A program made the position numbers and the translations under genes. Shown in pieces: positions 1-10,499 of a DNA stretch of 64,000 nt. This DNA is from Streptomyces yatensis. GTDB lineage: Bacteria; Actinomycetota; Actinomycetes; Streptomycetales; Streptomycetaceae. Each line of letters opens with the position of its first letter. Position 1 is the first letter of the stretch. Below the pieces are notes generated by a model. The model made no database searches and had not been told where the DNA came from. It was given only the letters and a program-made list of their open reading frames with translations. The stretch covers positions 10,292,001 to 10,356,000 of the forward strand of contig NZ_CP072941.1 in assembly GCF_018069625.1 (NCBI RefSeq), given 5' to 3'.

Positions 1-148
1 CGAGGAGGCAGCCGTAGTACGCAAGGGGTGAGACGCCCAGGTCGAGGGCCAATCGGGCCAGGCGGCCGAGGCGGCGCGGGCGCGCGGGTGCCGACGGCCG
101 GGCCGGCCGCGGTACTGAAGGCGAAGAGGTCGGCTCCGACGGGTCCAT
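1..148 (-). CDS. Start of a probable membrane protein, cut by window edge
   Basis: Only the first 49 codons are present. The ATG (positions 146-148 on the complement) has a good AGGAG ribosome binding site just upstream. The visible part is a Pro/Ala/Arg-rich cytoplasmic-type leader followed by a segment reading LALDLGVSPLAYYG, which resembles the start of the first helix in actinobacterial VC0807-type membrane proteins; that family assignment is weak because the rest is missing. It is divergent from the TetR gene and shares the operator-rich 195-240 region, so the TetR protein probably controls it. Confidence 0.5.
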   Translation of the reverse strand, partial: MDPSEPTSSPSVPRPARPSAPARPRRLGRLARLALDLGVSPLAYYGCLL

Positions 149-194
149 GGTTTCTCCTGATCCTGGTCACCGGGACGGCGGGCTGAGCGTCAGC

Positions 195-240
195 TTTTTT
201 AGCATCTCCGTGCTAAAAAAATGGTAGCACGGTCGTGCTA
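195..240. promoter_or_regulatory. Two palindromic operators between tetR and the divergent gene
   Basis: Two adjacent inverted repeats are visible. One is an AT-rich palindrome built on AGCAT-N5-TGCTA flanked by T and A runs (195-221). The second is a perfect TAGCAC-GGTC-GTGCTA palindrome (225-240). Both carry the TAGCA/TGCTA core, so they are likely two binding sites for the same TetR dimer. The second site ends 10 bases before the chosen tetR ATG at 251, which fits autoregulation and control of the divergent gene. Confidence 0.7.
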
Positions 241-250
241 TAAAAGTCGG

Positions 251-859
251 ATGCCGAAGATAGTGGATCCTGAGCAGCGCCGCCGCGACGTCGTGGACGC
301 CGTCTTCCGGGTCGTGGCCCGCGGCGGCATCCAGCAGGCCACACTCCGGAACGTCGCCGCCGAGGCCGGCCTCGCCGTCGGGTCCGTACGGCACTACTTC
401 GCCAGCCACCGTGAGCTCCTGATGGCCGCGGCCCGCGAGATGGTGCGCCGGGTGGACGTCCGAGTGGCGGCCCAGCGGGAGCGGCGGCACCCCGGGGACG
501 ACCCGTACCTGGTGGCGCAGGAGGTGGCGGGTCAGTTCCTGCCGCTCGACGCGGCGCGCGCCGACGAGACCGCGGTCTGGCTGGACTTCGTCGCGGCTGC
601 CCGCACCGACCCCGCCCTGGGCGAGATCGCCGCCGAACTTCACGACGGGCTGCGGGCCGTCGCCGGGCGTCTGCTGCACCGTCTGGGCGTGGACGATCCG
701 GTGGCGGCGGAGCATCTCGCCGCAGTACTCGATGGACTCACCCTCGGCGCGACGCTCCACCCCGACCGCCTGACTCCGGACACCATTCAGGCCGTCCTGT
801 ACCGGCACCTGACCCAACTGCTCGGCGCGGCAAACGAATCCGAGCATCCCGACATCTAG
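251..859 (+). CDS. TetR/AcrR family transcriptional regulator
   Basis: A 202-residue protein with an N-terminal TetR helix-turn-helix: residues about 10-55 read QRRRDVVDAVFRVVARGG, then ATLRNVAAEAGLAVGSVRHYFASH, which is the family's recognition helix and the following YF motif. The C-terminal half is an all-helical ligand-binding and dimerisation domain of the TetR_C type (AVWLDFVAAARTDPAL). The start at 251 (MPKIVDPEQ) was preferred over 221, because the upstream in-frame codons lie inside the operator palindromes. The ligand cannot be read from sequence. It most likely represses itself and the divergent membrane-protein gene. Confidence 0.85.
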   Translation: MPKIVDPEQRRRDVVDAVFRVVARGGIQQATLRNVAAEAGLAVGSVRHYFASHRELLMAAAREMVRRVDVRVAAQRERRHPGDDPYLVAQEVAGQFLPLDAARADETAVWLDFVAAARTDPALGEIAAELHDGLRAVAGRLLHRLGVDDPVAAEHLAAVLDGLTLGATLHPDRLTPDTIQAVLYRHLTQLLGAANESEHPDI

Positions 860-1154
860 GTGCACGCGCGGCAGGCTCCGGGGCCTTCCACGCAGCCCAA
901 GCGCGACGGCGCTCAGGAAGGCCGCACGCCGGGGCCTCGGTGGTGTGGTCCAGCTCGCTCAACCACGCTTCCAGGCGCTGCCGGAGGTTCTCGATGGCGG
1001 CCGCGACGTCCGCACTGACACTCAAACCTCGACCCCGGCCGATCGCGGGCAGCCGCCCTGCTCCAGGTGTGCCGCAAGGCCGTGCACACCGACGCCGCCG
1101 GGCAGGCCCTGCACCGGCTCCTGGAGGCAGGAGGCCTCAAGGGCCGCATCGAGC
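860..1154. other. Gap with remnant coding patches, no intact gene
   Basis: No complete gene was recognised. The complement from about 1020 downward has a short coil-like stretch (VSADVAAAIENLRQRLEAWL) typical of small actinobacterial helper proteins, but it dissolves into low-information arginine-rich sequence. The plus strand near 1070-1160 has another short plausible coding patch. Both look like remnants left by rearrangement between the tetR module and the MmyB-type regulator. Confidence 0.35.
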
Positions 1155-2036
1155 TCATGTTCCAGGTGTGTTGTCCTGAGTTCCCCCGTCTCCGTGTTTC
1201 TGCAGCCGCAGGAACGCGTCGGCATAGGGGGAGTCGGCGGCGAGGGTGTAGGTGACGATGGTCAGGCCGGGGTCGGCGGGGATTTCCAGAGCGTCGTAGT
1301 CGAGGTCGAGGTCGCCGACGGCAGAGTGGTGGAAGAGCTGCCTGCCGCTGCGGTAGTACTCGACGTCGTGTGCGACCCAGCGCCGAGCGAACTCGTCGCT
1401 GTGAGCGGTGAGTTCATCAACGAGGTCGGCGAGGCCGGCGTTGCCGGGGGTGCGGCCGGCTTCGGTGCGCAGGCTGCCGACGGCATCGTGGGCGATGCCG
1501 TCCCAGTCGCGGTAGAAGTGCCGGGCGCGGGGGTCGAGGAAGACGAAGCGTGCCAGGTTGGGCGGCCGCTCGCTGGTGTCGAGAGCGTCCGCGTACAGCG
1601 CGCGGGCGAGCTGGTTGGTGGCGAGGACGTCGAGGTGGGCGTTGCGGACGAAGGCGGCGGCGCCGGTCATGGCGTCGAGGATCTGCTGGAGGCTGTCGCG
1701 CACGTGTGAGGTGCCGCCGTCGCGGTCGGCGGTGTGATGCGGGGTGCCGGCCGCGCGGACGAGTGCGGCCAGGTGGGCGCGTTCGACGTCGTCGAGCTGG
1801 AGGGCTCGGGCGATGCTGTCGAGGATCTCCTCGGAGACGCCGCCGACGTTGCCGCGTTCCAGACGGGTGTAGTACTCGACGCTGATCGACGCGAGCTGGG
1901 CGACCTCCGCGCGGCGCAGGCCGCTGACCTGGCGTCGTCCGCCGAAGTCGGGCAGGCCGGCCTGCTGGGGTGTGATGCGGGCTCGGCGGCTGGTGAGGAA
2001 GCGGCGGATGTCTTCTCGGACGGTGTCGGCTGGCAC
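1155..2036 (-). CDS. XRE-family regulator with MmyB-like ligand-binding domain
   Basis: The protein starts with a helix-turn-helix (about residues 5-75: REDIRRFLTSRRARITPQQAG, then LRRAEVAQLASISVEYYTRLERG), followed by a PAS-like MmyB domain (DAAAFVRN..LDVLATNQLARALY) that in this family binds an unknown small molecule. Length, about 293 residues, is normal. The GTG at 2036 was chosen because family members begin close to the helix-turn-helix; the frame stays open upstream and no clear ribosome binding site marks the start. It is divergent from the DHA2 exporter at 2194, the usual arrangement for members that control efflux pumps or oxidoreductases. Confidence 0.8.
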   Translation of the reverse strand: MPADTVREDIRRFLTSRRARITPQQAGLPDFGGRRQVSGLRRAEVAQLASISVEYYTRLERGNVGGVSEEILDSIARALQLDDVERAHLAALVRAAGTPHHTADRDGGTSHVRDSLQQILDAMTGAAAFVRNAHLDVLATNQLARALYADALDTSERPPNLARFVFLDPRARHFYRDWDGIAHDAVGSLRTEAGRTPGNAGLADLVDELTAHSDEFARRWVAHDVEYYRSGRQLFHHSAVGDLDLDYDALEIPADPGLTIVTYTLAADSPYADAFLRLQKHGDGGTQDNTPGT

Positions 2037-2193
2037 GCGTTCAGCGTAGGCCAGGCCGGGGTCGGGAGGGGTACCGGCAGGACCCCTCCGGGCAAGGCCT
2101 CCCAGGTCAGAGGCGGTGAGTGGTTCCGTGGACGTGTGGCCGGGCCTTCTGGACCGGCGCCTCCCCGTTTCTTCGGAAGGGCCCCCTACCGTC

Positions 2194-3591
2194 ATGCCTC
2201 TCACCGCTTCGCCACCCCGGTCGCCGAAGGCGGGCGTGCCCGAGACGAACCGGCAGGCCACCGCGACGCTGGCCGCTGCCGTCCTCGGCTTCTTCGTGAT
2301 CACCTTGGACGCGACGATCGTGAACGTCACGCTGCCCTCGATCCGTGACGCGCTGGGCGGCCAGATCACCGGCCTGCAGTGGGTCGTCGACGCCTACACG
2401 CTGATGTTCGCGGCGCTGCTGCTGTCGGCAGGATCTCTCTCGGACCGGATCGGGGCGCGCCGCGCGTTCGCCGGGGGTCTGAGCCTGTTCGTCATCGCCT
2501 CGGTGGCCTGCGGTCTGGCTCCGACGCTGCCGATGCTCATCGCCGCGCGCGTCGTGCAGGGCATCGGTGCGGCCGTCACCATGCCGACGTCGATGGCACT
2601 GGTGCGTCAAGCGTTCCCCGACCCGGGCCGCCGGGCACGCGCGGTCGGCGTATGGGCGATGGGCGGCGCCGCAGCCGCTGCCGCGGGCCCGGTGCTCGGG
2701 GGTGTGCTGAGCCTGGTCAACTGGCGGATGATCTTCTGGATCAATGTGCCGGTCGGCGTCCTGACCCTGCTCCTGCTGTCCCGCACCCGGCCGTCGCCGA
2801 CCCGCCCGGCCCCGTTCGACTGGACCGGTCAGATCACCGCCATCCTCGCGATGGGCGGCCTGACGTTCGGGGCGATCGAGGCCGGGGACGCCGGATTCAG
2901 CGCACCCCAGGTCCTGGCCGCGCTCGCGCTCGCTATGGTGGCGCTGGCCGCGTTCGTCGCGGCGCAGGCCAAAGTGGCCCACCCGATGGTGCCGCTCACC
3001 CTGTTCAGGTCACCGACCGTGGTCGTCGCCACAGGCATCGGCTTCGCGTTCATGGTCGGCTTCTACGGGCTGCCGTTCCTCTTCTCCCTGTACTTCCAGC
3101 AGCAGCACGGCCTGTCCGCCCTGGGCGCCGGGATCGCGTTCCTTCCCATGATGCTGCTCAGTGCACTGCTGACGCCGTTCTCCGCGCGAATCGCCGAGCG
3201 CACCGGCCCACGCGTCCCAGTGATCGCGGGCCTGGTCCTGATCGCGGCCGGCTCGATCGCCCTGGCGCTGGTACCGGCCTCGGCGCCGGTGTGGGCGAGC
3301 GCCCTGCTGCTGATCCCCGTGGGCATGGCCGGCCCGCTGGTGATGCCCACGACCACCGCCCTGCTGCTGGACCACGTACCTACCGAGCAGACTGGGACCG
3401 CCGGCGGCGTCTTCAACGCCAGCCGCCAGATCGGCGGCGCGCTCGCCGTCGCCGTCTTCGGCGCCCTGATCACAAGCAGGTCCGGATTCCAGCACGGGCT
3501 GCGTATCAGCCTCGCTCTGGCCGCTGCCATCGCGCTCCTGGCGGCCTTGATCACCAGAAGGCTGGGCGCCGCCCGAGGCCGCGAGCTGTGA
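2194..3591 (+). CDS. MFS drug exporter, DHA2 (14-helix) family
   Basis: A 465-residue integral membrane protein with about 14 predicted hydrophobic segments. Family marks are the segment-1 motif LDATIVNVTLPSI (motif D1 of DHA2 exporters), the loop 2-3 motif GSLSDRIGARR and the motif C stretch in helix 5 (AAAAGPVLGGVL). DHA2 pumps export drugs or toxic metabolites in exchange for protons. The ATG at 2194 gives the usual short N-terminal tail; a longer in-frame start at 2116 would overlap the regulator's promoter region. Control by the divergent MmyB-type regulator is likely. Confidence 0.85.
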   Translation: MPLTASPPRSPKAGVPETNRQATATLAAAVLGFFVITLDATIVNVTLPSIRDALGGQITGLQWVVDAYTLMFAALLLSAGSLSDRIGARRAFAGGLSLFVIASVACGLAPTLPMLIAARVVQGIGAAVTMPTSMALVRQAFPDPGRRARAVGVWAMGGAAAAAAGPVLGGVLSLVNWRMIFWINVPVGVLTLLLLSRTRPSPTRPAPFDWTGQITAILAMGGLTFGAIEAGDAGFSAPQVLAALALAMVALAAFVAAQAKVAHPMVPLTLFRSPTVVVATGIGFAFMVGFYGLPFLFSLYFQQQHGLSALGAGIAFLPMMLLSALLTPFSARIAERTGPRVPVIAGLVLIAAGSIALALVPASAPVWASALLLIPVGMAGPLVMPTTTALLLDHVPTEQTGTAGGVFNASRQIGGALAVAVFGALITSRSGFQHGLRISLALAAAIALLAALITRRLGAARGREL

Positions 3592-3651
3592 CGGGGGGGA
3601 CGCCGCCGCCGACCAACCGGCCGACGCGACGGCCACGCGCCTGGGGCATGC

Positions 3652-3987
3652 TCAGTCCTGCGGCTCGACGATGCTCTTCAGCACGCTCGTCGCTCCCATG
3701 CCGTTGGGCCAGCCGGAGTAGAACGCCAAGTGCAGCAGGGCCTCCTGCAGCTCCTCGTCGGTGACACCGTTCTGGCGGGCGAAGCCGAGGTGGAACTGCA
3801 GCTGGTCCATCTTCCCGAGCGCGGTCAGCGCGGCAACGGTGACAAGGCTGCGGTCACGCTTGGACAGGCCCGCACGCTCCCAGACCTCGTCGAAGAGGAC
3901 CCGGTCGGTGTAATGGACCATCCCCGGGGCGAAGTCGCCGAAGGCATTCTTCCCGCCGCTCCAGCCGGTGCTCGCGTTCTCAGCCAT
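3652..3987 (-). CDS. Carboxymuconolactone decarboxylase-like (AhpD fold) protein
   Basis: A 111-residue protein of the CMD family. The core reads RDRSLVTVAALTALGKMDQLQFHLGFARQ (split here only by wording), with the HLGFARQNGVTDEELQEALLHLAFYSGWP region that surrounds the active site in gamma-carboxymuconolactone decarboxylases. The CxxC pair of true AhpD peroxidase partners is absent, so a decarboxylase or small-molecule role is more likely than disulfide reduction. It diverges from the MmyB-type regulator at 4162 and sits with aldo/keto reductases and a cupin, a gene set that recurs beside such regulators in actinobacteria. Confidence 0.8.
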   Translation of the reverse strand: MAENASTGWSGGKNAFGDFAPGMVHYTDRVLFDEVWERAGLSKRDRSLVTVAALTALGKMDQLQFHLGFARQNGVTDEELQEALLHLAFYSGWPNGMGATSVLKSIVEPQD

Positions 3988-3998
3988 GAACTTTCCTT

Positions 3999-4042
3999 CT
4001 CTGTGCCGACGTGCGTCGATCTCTGTGCCGACGTGCGTCGAT
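3999..4042. repeat. Perfect tandem 22-bp duplication in a divergent promoter
   Basis: Positions 3999-4020 and 4021-4042 are identical 22-base units containing GCCGACGTGCGTCGAT. Each unit contains the near-palindrome CGACGTGCGTCG, which could bind a dimeric regulator. They sit between the CMD gene (start 3987) and the MmyB-type regulator (start 4162), so they are candidate operators for that regulator. Exact identity implies a recent duplication or selection for two sites. Confidence 0.75.
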
Positions 4043-4161
4043 CGATCTCCAAAGGTGCAATGCCAATGACATCGCCGCACGTGTCGAGCGAGGGAGTCCC
4101 CGGTGAGGGACGTACTGGTAGGGCATCCCTCAATGGCGCTTCGCGCCGTAGCGTGGAACGC

Positions 4162-6044
<1,883 letters not shown>

Positions 6045-6098
6045 GGACGCTGAGCAGCCTCTCCGGCGGGACGCACTGAATCAGACGGAAAGAACGAA

Positions 6099-6533
6099 AT
6101 GACTGTCAACGGATTTGACCAGATCTTCCCGCTCGGGGAGAAGAACGACGCCTTCGCGCAGTACTTCATCGGCCAGAGCTACCTGGCTCCGCTCGCCTCG
6201 GGGAGCGTTCCCGTCAGCAATGTCTCCTTCGAGCCGGGCTGCCGCAATTACTGGCACATCCACCACGGCACGGGCGGCGGCGGTGACCAGATCCTGCTGT
6301 GCACGGCGGGCAGTGGCTGGTACCAGGCCGAGGGCGAGGAGCCTGTCAGCATGGTGCCGGGAACGGTGGTCCGCGTCCCGGCGGGCACGAAGCACTGGCA
6401 CGGCGCGAAGGCCGACTCGTGGTTCTCCCACGTCGCGTTCATCACCCCGGGCGAAGGCGTCAGCAACGAATGGCTCGAGCCCGTCACCGACGAGGTGTAC
6501 GGCGAGCTGCCGAAGAACGGAGCAACCGCATGA
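6099..6533 (+). CDS. Cupin-domain protein
   Basis: A 144-residue single-domain cupin. The two metal-binding motifs are present: the first reads CRNYWHIHHGTGGGGDQILLCTAG in part (H-x-H and a later acidic or Gln position), the second VPAGTKHWHGAK. Such proteins often accompany carboxymuconolactone decarboxylase-like proteins and aldo/keto reductases, as here. A preceding AAAGAACGAA stretch may serve as the ribosome binding site. It overlaps the next gene by four bases (ATGA). Whether it is a dioxygenase, isomerase or binding protein is not visible. Confidence 0.82.
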   Translation: MTVNGFDQIFPLGEKNDAFAQYFIGQSYLAPLASGSVPVSNVSFEPGCRNYWHIHHGTGGGGDQILLCTAGSGWYQAEGEEPVSMVPGTVVRVPAGTKHWHGAKADSWFSHVAFITPGEGVSNEWLEPVTDEVYGELPKNGATA

Positions 6534-7387
6534 CCATCCTGGACGAGACCTACACGCTGTCCCACGGCGTCGAGATCCCCAAGCTGGGGCTCGGCACCTG
6601 GTTCATCGACGACGACAAGGCGGCCGACGCGGTCCGCGCAGCCGTGGAGATCGGCTACCGCAACATCGACACCGCCCAGGCCTACGGCAACGAGCGAGGG
6701 GTCGGCGAGGGGGTGCGCACATCCGGTGTGCCCCGCGGCGAGCTGTTCGTCTCGACCAAACTCGCTGCGGAGATCAAGGACTACGACCAGGCGGTCGACG
6801 CGATCGACGGTTCCATGCGGAAGCTCGGCATCGAGTACATCGACCTGATGCTCATCCACAGCCCGCAGCCGTGGGACGACTTCCGCGGTGGCGACTACGC
6901 CGAGGGTAACCGCGCAGCGTGGCGCGCGCTCGAAGAAGCGCATCAGGCCGGCAAGATCCGCTCCATCGGGGTGTCCAACTTCCAGCAGCAGGACGTGGAG
7001 AACATCCTGCAGGGCGCGACCGTCGTGCCGCATGTGAACCAGCTGCTCGTCCACGCCGGCAACACCCCCTCCGAGCTGCTGGCCTATTGCGAGAGCAAGC
7101 AGATCCTCGTCGAGGCGTACTCGCCGATCGCCCACGGCGCGATCCTGCAGAACGCCGAGGTCCAGGCGATGGCGGAGAAGTACGGCGTGTCCGTCCCGCA
7201 GCTGTGCATCCGCTACACCCTGCAGCTGGGCACCGTGTCGCTGCCCAAGACGGCGAACCCGGAACACATGCGCTCCAACGCCGAGGTCGACTTCGAGATC
7301 TCCGGCGAGGACATGGACGCCCTGCGGGGCCTGCGCGACGTGGACTACGGCGAGCACGGCATGTTCCCCGTCTACAGCGGCAAGTGA
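6530..7387 (+). CDS. Aldo/keto reductase (diketogulonate reductase-like, AKR5 group)
   Basis: A 285-residue member of the 2,5-diketo-D-gluconate reductase-like group. Catalytic residues are Asp47 and Tyr52 (NIDTAQAYGNE), Lys77 (VSTKLAAE) and His110 (LMLIHSPQPW). The C-terminal cofactor segment reads SLPKTANPEHMRSNAEVDF. It is translationally coupled to the cupin gene (ATGA overlap) and closes the operon-like block 4162-7387. Two different aldo/keto reductases in one operon suggest sequential carbonyl reductions or broad detoxification; the substrate is unknown. Confidence 0.87.
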   Translation: MTILDETYTLSHGVEIPKLGLGTWFIDDDKAADAVRAAVEIGYRNIDTAQAYGNERGVGEGVRTSGVPRGELFVSTKLAAEIKDYDQAVDAIDGSMRKLGIEYIDLMLIHSPQPWDDFRGGDYAEGNRAAWRALEEAHQAGKIRSIGVSNFQQQDVENILQGATVVPHVNQLLVHAGNTPSELLAYCESKQILVEAYSPIAHGAILQNAEVQAMAEKYGVSVPQLCIRYTLQLGTVSLPKTANPEHMRSNAEVDFEISGEDMDALRGLRDVDYGEHGMFPVYSGK

Positions 7388-7389
7388 CG

Positions 7390-8286
7390 CAGTCGGCAAG
7401 CCAAGCCGAGCTGGACCGGGAGATGGTTGAGTGGTTGGCCTCCCGGGCTCGCGCCGAGGCGCTGAACATGGCCGGGCAACTCCCGCAACGGCACGTCGAA
7501 GAAGGCCGTGCTGACCGATGTAGGGCTGGCCGCACCACGGCCACGATCCGGACGGTCAGGTCCGTGGCCAGGGCACGGAAGGCGTTGCGGGTTGGGGGGT
7601 TCACCAGCGCCCGCCGTGCGGTGACGGTCATGATCTGAAGGTAAGAGCAGAGCCCGGCATCGGGCGCGACAAAGACTCCGTCCGCCTCCACCAGGATGGT
7701 GGCGGGGTCCCCTTCTGTGGTGATCACGCCTTGCACGAAGATCTTGCGCTCGTCGGCTCCTGCGACGCGGGCAGTCACTCGCAGGGGGTTCCAGGGGGAC
7801 CGGGCCTTGGTAGCGCATCTGAAGAGCGATGGTCATGCCCGGTTTGCCGGCGGCGGCGCATGCCCATCCCATCAGTTCGTCCAGGAGCGTGCCGCTGACG
7901 CCGCCATGGCCGTAGCCGGGTGGTCCTTCATGGGCGCTGCCGAGGAGGCACCGTCCCACGACGCCGCCGTCGACAGGAGTCACCCGCATCGGCGGCGCGA
8001 GCGCGCTGCCCGCGCCGGTGACTGGGCTGTACATCCGTACGCCGCCCGGGAACTCGTCCACCTCGGGGATCTCCGTCGGCGCGTGGCGGCGGCCGGTGAG
8101 CTCTCGGGTGAGGGTGCAGACGCCGTCTGCCAGGTGGTGCAGTGTCTCCGGGGAGGCCGCGGTGCGGACGGTGGCGTCGACGAGCAGGCGCAGTTCGTGG
8201 CCCAGGGCGGCGATGGCCTTCCGTTGGCGTCCCAGGCTGCCCTCGGCTGCGGGATCGGGCGGGGCGGTGGTGTGGCGCTTGTTCAT
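7390..8286 (-). pseudogene. PaaI-like thioesterase, frameshifted
   Basis: From the ATG at 8286 the protein has a hot-dog thioesterase core: GYGHGGVSGTLLDELMGWACA is the active-site helix of the PaaI/DUF4442 group. Near residue 165 the frame breaks; reading continues in another frame as RVTARVAGADERKIFVQGVI and ILVEADGVFVAPD, which completes the fold. The break falls at a run of five G (7784-7788); removing one base restores the frame, so it may be a sequencing error. The true 3' end is unclear because the restored frame stays open into the convergent reductase gene. The family hydrolyses acyl-CoA thioesters. Confidence 0.6.
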
Positions 8287-8374
8287 CGGGTTTCTCTGTG
8301 TGCGTGGTAGCGCGAAGCAACGACGTGGTCAGCGCTGGGCCACCCTGACCCGGGCGGCGCTCCCGTCCCACCCG

Positions 8375-8785
8375 CCGCCCGCGAGCTGTACACGAACTGG
8401 GACGAGGTCGCGGAGATCGTCGTGGCCAATCTGCGCCTGGAGGCCGGACGCCACCCCGACGACGCCCTGCTCAACGAACTCATCGGCGAGGCCGTCGTGA
8501 AGGTGCCGGAGTTCAGCGCCTGGTGGGACAGCCACCGCGTGGCCCAGTGCGCCCACGACACGCAGCACCTCCACCACCCCGTGGTCGGCGAGCTCACCCT
8601 GCGCCACGAGACCCTGGCGTTCCCGGCCGACCCGGACCAGGCGGTGTGCGTGTACACCGCCGAACCCGGCTCCGCCTCCGCCGAGGCCCTCGCCCTCCTC
8701 GCCAGCTGGAGCGCCCCGACGCCCAGCGGGACAACAACAACACCTCACCCGCCGCCTGGCCCGACAGCACAGCCCGCCCGGAGTG
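8375..8785 (+). pseudogene. C-terminal fragment of an MmyB-type regulator
   Basis: The reading frame encodes only the last part of an MmyB ligand-binding domain: ARELYTNWDEVAEIVVANLR, EAGRHPDDALLNELIGE and VVGELTLRHETLAFPADPDQ, closely matching the same region of the two intact regulators in this window. The helix-turn-helix half is absent. No stop separates it from the arginase fragment at 8827, so it reads on into it. It is probably the relic of a third regulator lost by deletion. Confidence 0.7.
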
Positions 8786-8826
8786 ACAGACGGGCCGTGC
8801 GGCGGGCCACCCGTGAAAAGTTATCC

Positions 8827-9240
8827 ATGAGTCACGCCACTTCCTCCGACGCCTTCCGCAGCACAGGCGACCACCTGCGTCTCGTCTGGCCTCAGTGGCA
8901 GGGGGCCGGCGCGGCCGTCGTCAAGGAGTTCGCTCCCGAGTTCCCGCTCGACGTCGCCCGCCGTGGCTACACGATCGGCACCGCCGTCCTGGAAGCGGTG
9001 CTGCCGCCGCACGACGGCCCTACCGCAACCGTCCCGGTCACCATGACCGACGACGGCCTGGAGGAACGCGACGGCATCGAAGCCAAGACGGTCGTCCTCC
9101 AGCAGCTGGCCGATGCCCTGCACGTAATCAGCGACCACAACGCTGCGCGGATCACGACGCTCGGTGGCGAGTGCGTGGTCAGGGTGGCCTCGTTCGCCGA
9201 ACTCACCCGCCGCTACGGCGACGACCTGGCCGCGTCCGGC
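8827..9240 (+). pseudogene. N-terminal fragment of an arginase-family hydrolase
   Basis: From an ATG at 8827 the frame reads LRLVWPQWQGAGAAVVKE, LDVARRGYTIGTAVLEAV and ITTLGGECVVRVASFAEL, the N-terminal third of the ureohydrolase (arginase/agmatinase-like) fold found in actinobacteria. The match stops at RYGDDLAA, just before the metal-binding DxHxD segment that is essential for catalysis, and unrelated sequence follows to a stop at 9387. The product cannot be an active hydrolase. Confidence 0.72.
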
Positions 9241-10499
9241 GGGACGAATACGCAGGGCGACGAACCGCGAGTACATGCGTTTGACACCGCTTTGGCCCTT
9301 GCCCGGTCAGTTCGGCACCGGTACGGCCCGGTCTTCCACGACTCGGTCGGCAACGGCACCGACACCCCACGCCTCAAAGTGGCGTAGCAAAGGCGTATGT
9401 GTCGGCGGCGGCTTCCACCCGAGCCACCGCATGGTCTCAGCTGGCGTACGAACTGGAGACCCCGGAGAACTACTGGGACGACGAGAAGGCCGTGTGCCTG
9501 CTGGTCGAGTACTTCACCCGACGACGCTCAAGGAGTGATCTCATTTTTTCCGGCGCGCACTTCGAGCGTGGACCCGCGTGGGGTGGACCACCCCTTCTGG
9601 GCCGCGTCGGCTGAGGCTCTGCGGGCGGACAGGGGCGCCTTCCACGATCAGTTGGTCCCTCTCCGGACAGCACTCCTAGCCAGTCGGCGGGCTACAGCAG
9701 TGCCCCGAGGACGAGGACGAGGTGGAGTGGCCCAGTTCTGCCACGGTCGCGACACGCGTCGCCGAAAAGTGTCATGCCGTTCGGCTGGATGCGGAAGGAC
9801 GGGCCGATTTCCCGGGAGTACCGCTCGGCCAGGGCCAGGCCAGGGCCAGGGCCAGGGCCGCGGCCTTCGGCTCGGCGATCCGCGGCTCGCCGGCCTCGCC
9901 GAGGGTGATCGGCACGAGCCGCAGCTCGGCCGGCCCCTATGGGGGCAGGCGTCGTGCCGTCGAGCACGAGGCTCTGGGCGATCCGGATCGGGGCGATGCC
10001 TGGTCTCGTCGAGGTGGCGTTGGCCCCGGGCGGGAGGGTCGAGCAGAAGCTCTGGACGGCCGGCCTGGTTCCTTCCGCGGTCTCGATGACGACACCCCGG
10101 CGTCGGCCCCGGTGAGCGTGTGCCCGCCCCGGCGTCGGCCGCGTCGAGCGTGTGCCCGCCCCGGCGTCGCGCCCCCCGGCCTGGTCGAGGGCGGAGATCG
10201 TGCTGAGCAGTCCCTCGATGCCGTGGTCGAGTGCATGGTCCGTCGCCGGCGAGACGACGTCGATGCCGATTTTCGCAGGTGCTGCCCGGTGTCGGTGGGT
10301 ACCCGGAGCGTTGTCTGGGCTTCCTGGTCAGAGCGGTGTCGCCTACGAGCACGATCTTCATCGCGTCTCCTTCGCTCGTGTTTGGACGGGCGGCACCGTT
10401 GCGCCGCGGCGGTTGACAGAACCCGCTCACCCCATTCAGGATCTGTCCCATCCTTATGAACAGTCGTTCCGACTACGTGAACGAACGGGAGCGTACTTC
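9241..10499. other. Remnant region without an intact gene
   Basis: About 1.25 kb with no convincing gene. A short plus-strand patch near 9430-9530 (AYELETPENYWDDEKAVCLL) and a minus-strand patch starting MKIVLVGDTALTR near 10,365 look like real but broken coding sequence; the latter frays into arginine- and proline-rich sequence in every frame. A GC-rich direct repeat unit (cccgccccggcgtcg) occurs twice near 10,112-10,165. The region separates the regulator/reductase modules from the acyl-CoA cluster and probably marks old deletions. Confidence 0.4.

Noticed and set aside
10110-10170. Short GC-rich direct repeat cccgccccggcgtcg considered as a functional repeat
   Set aside because: Two copies in a decayed region of extreme GC content; likely local slippage.
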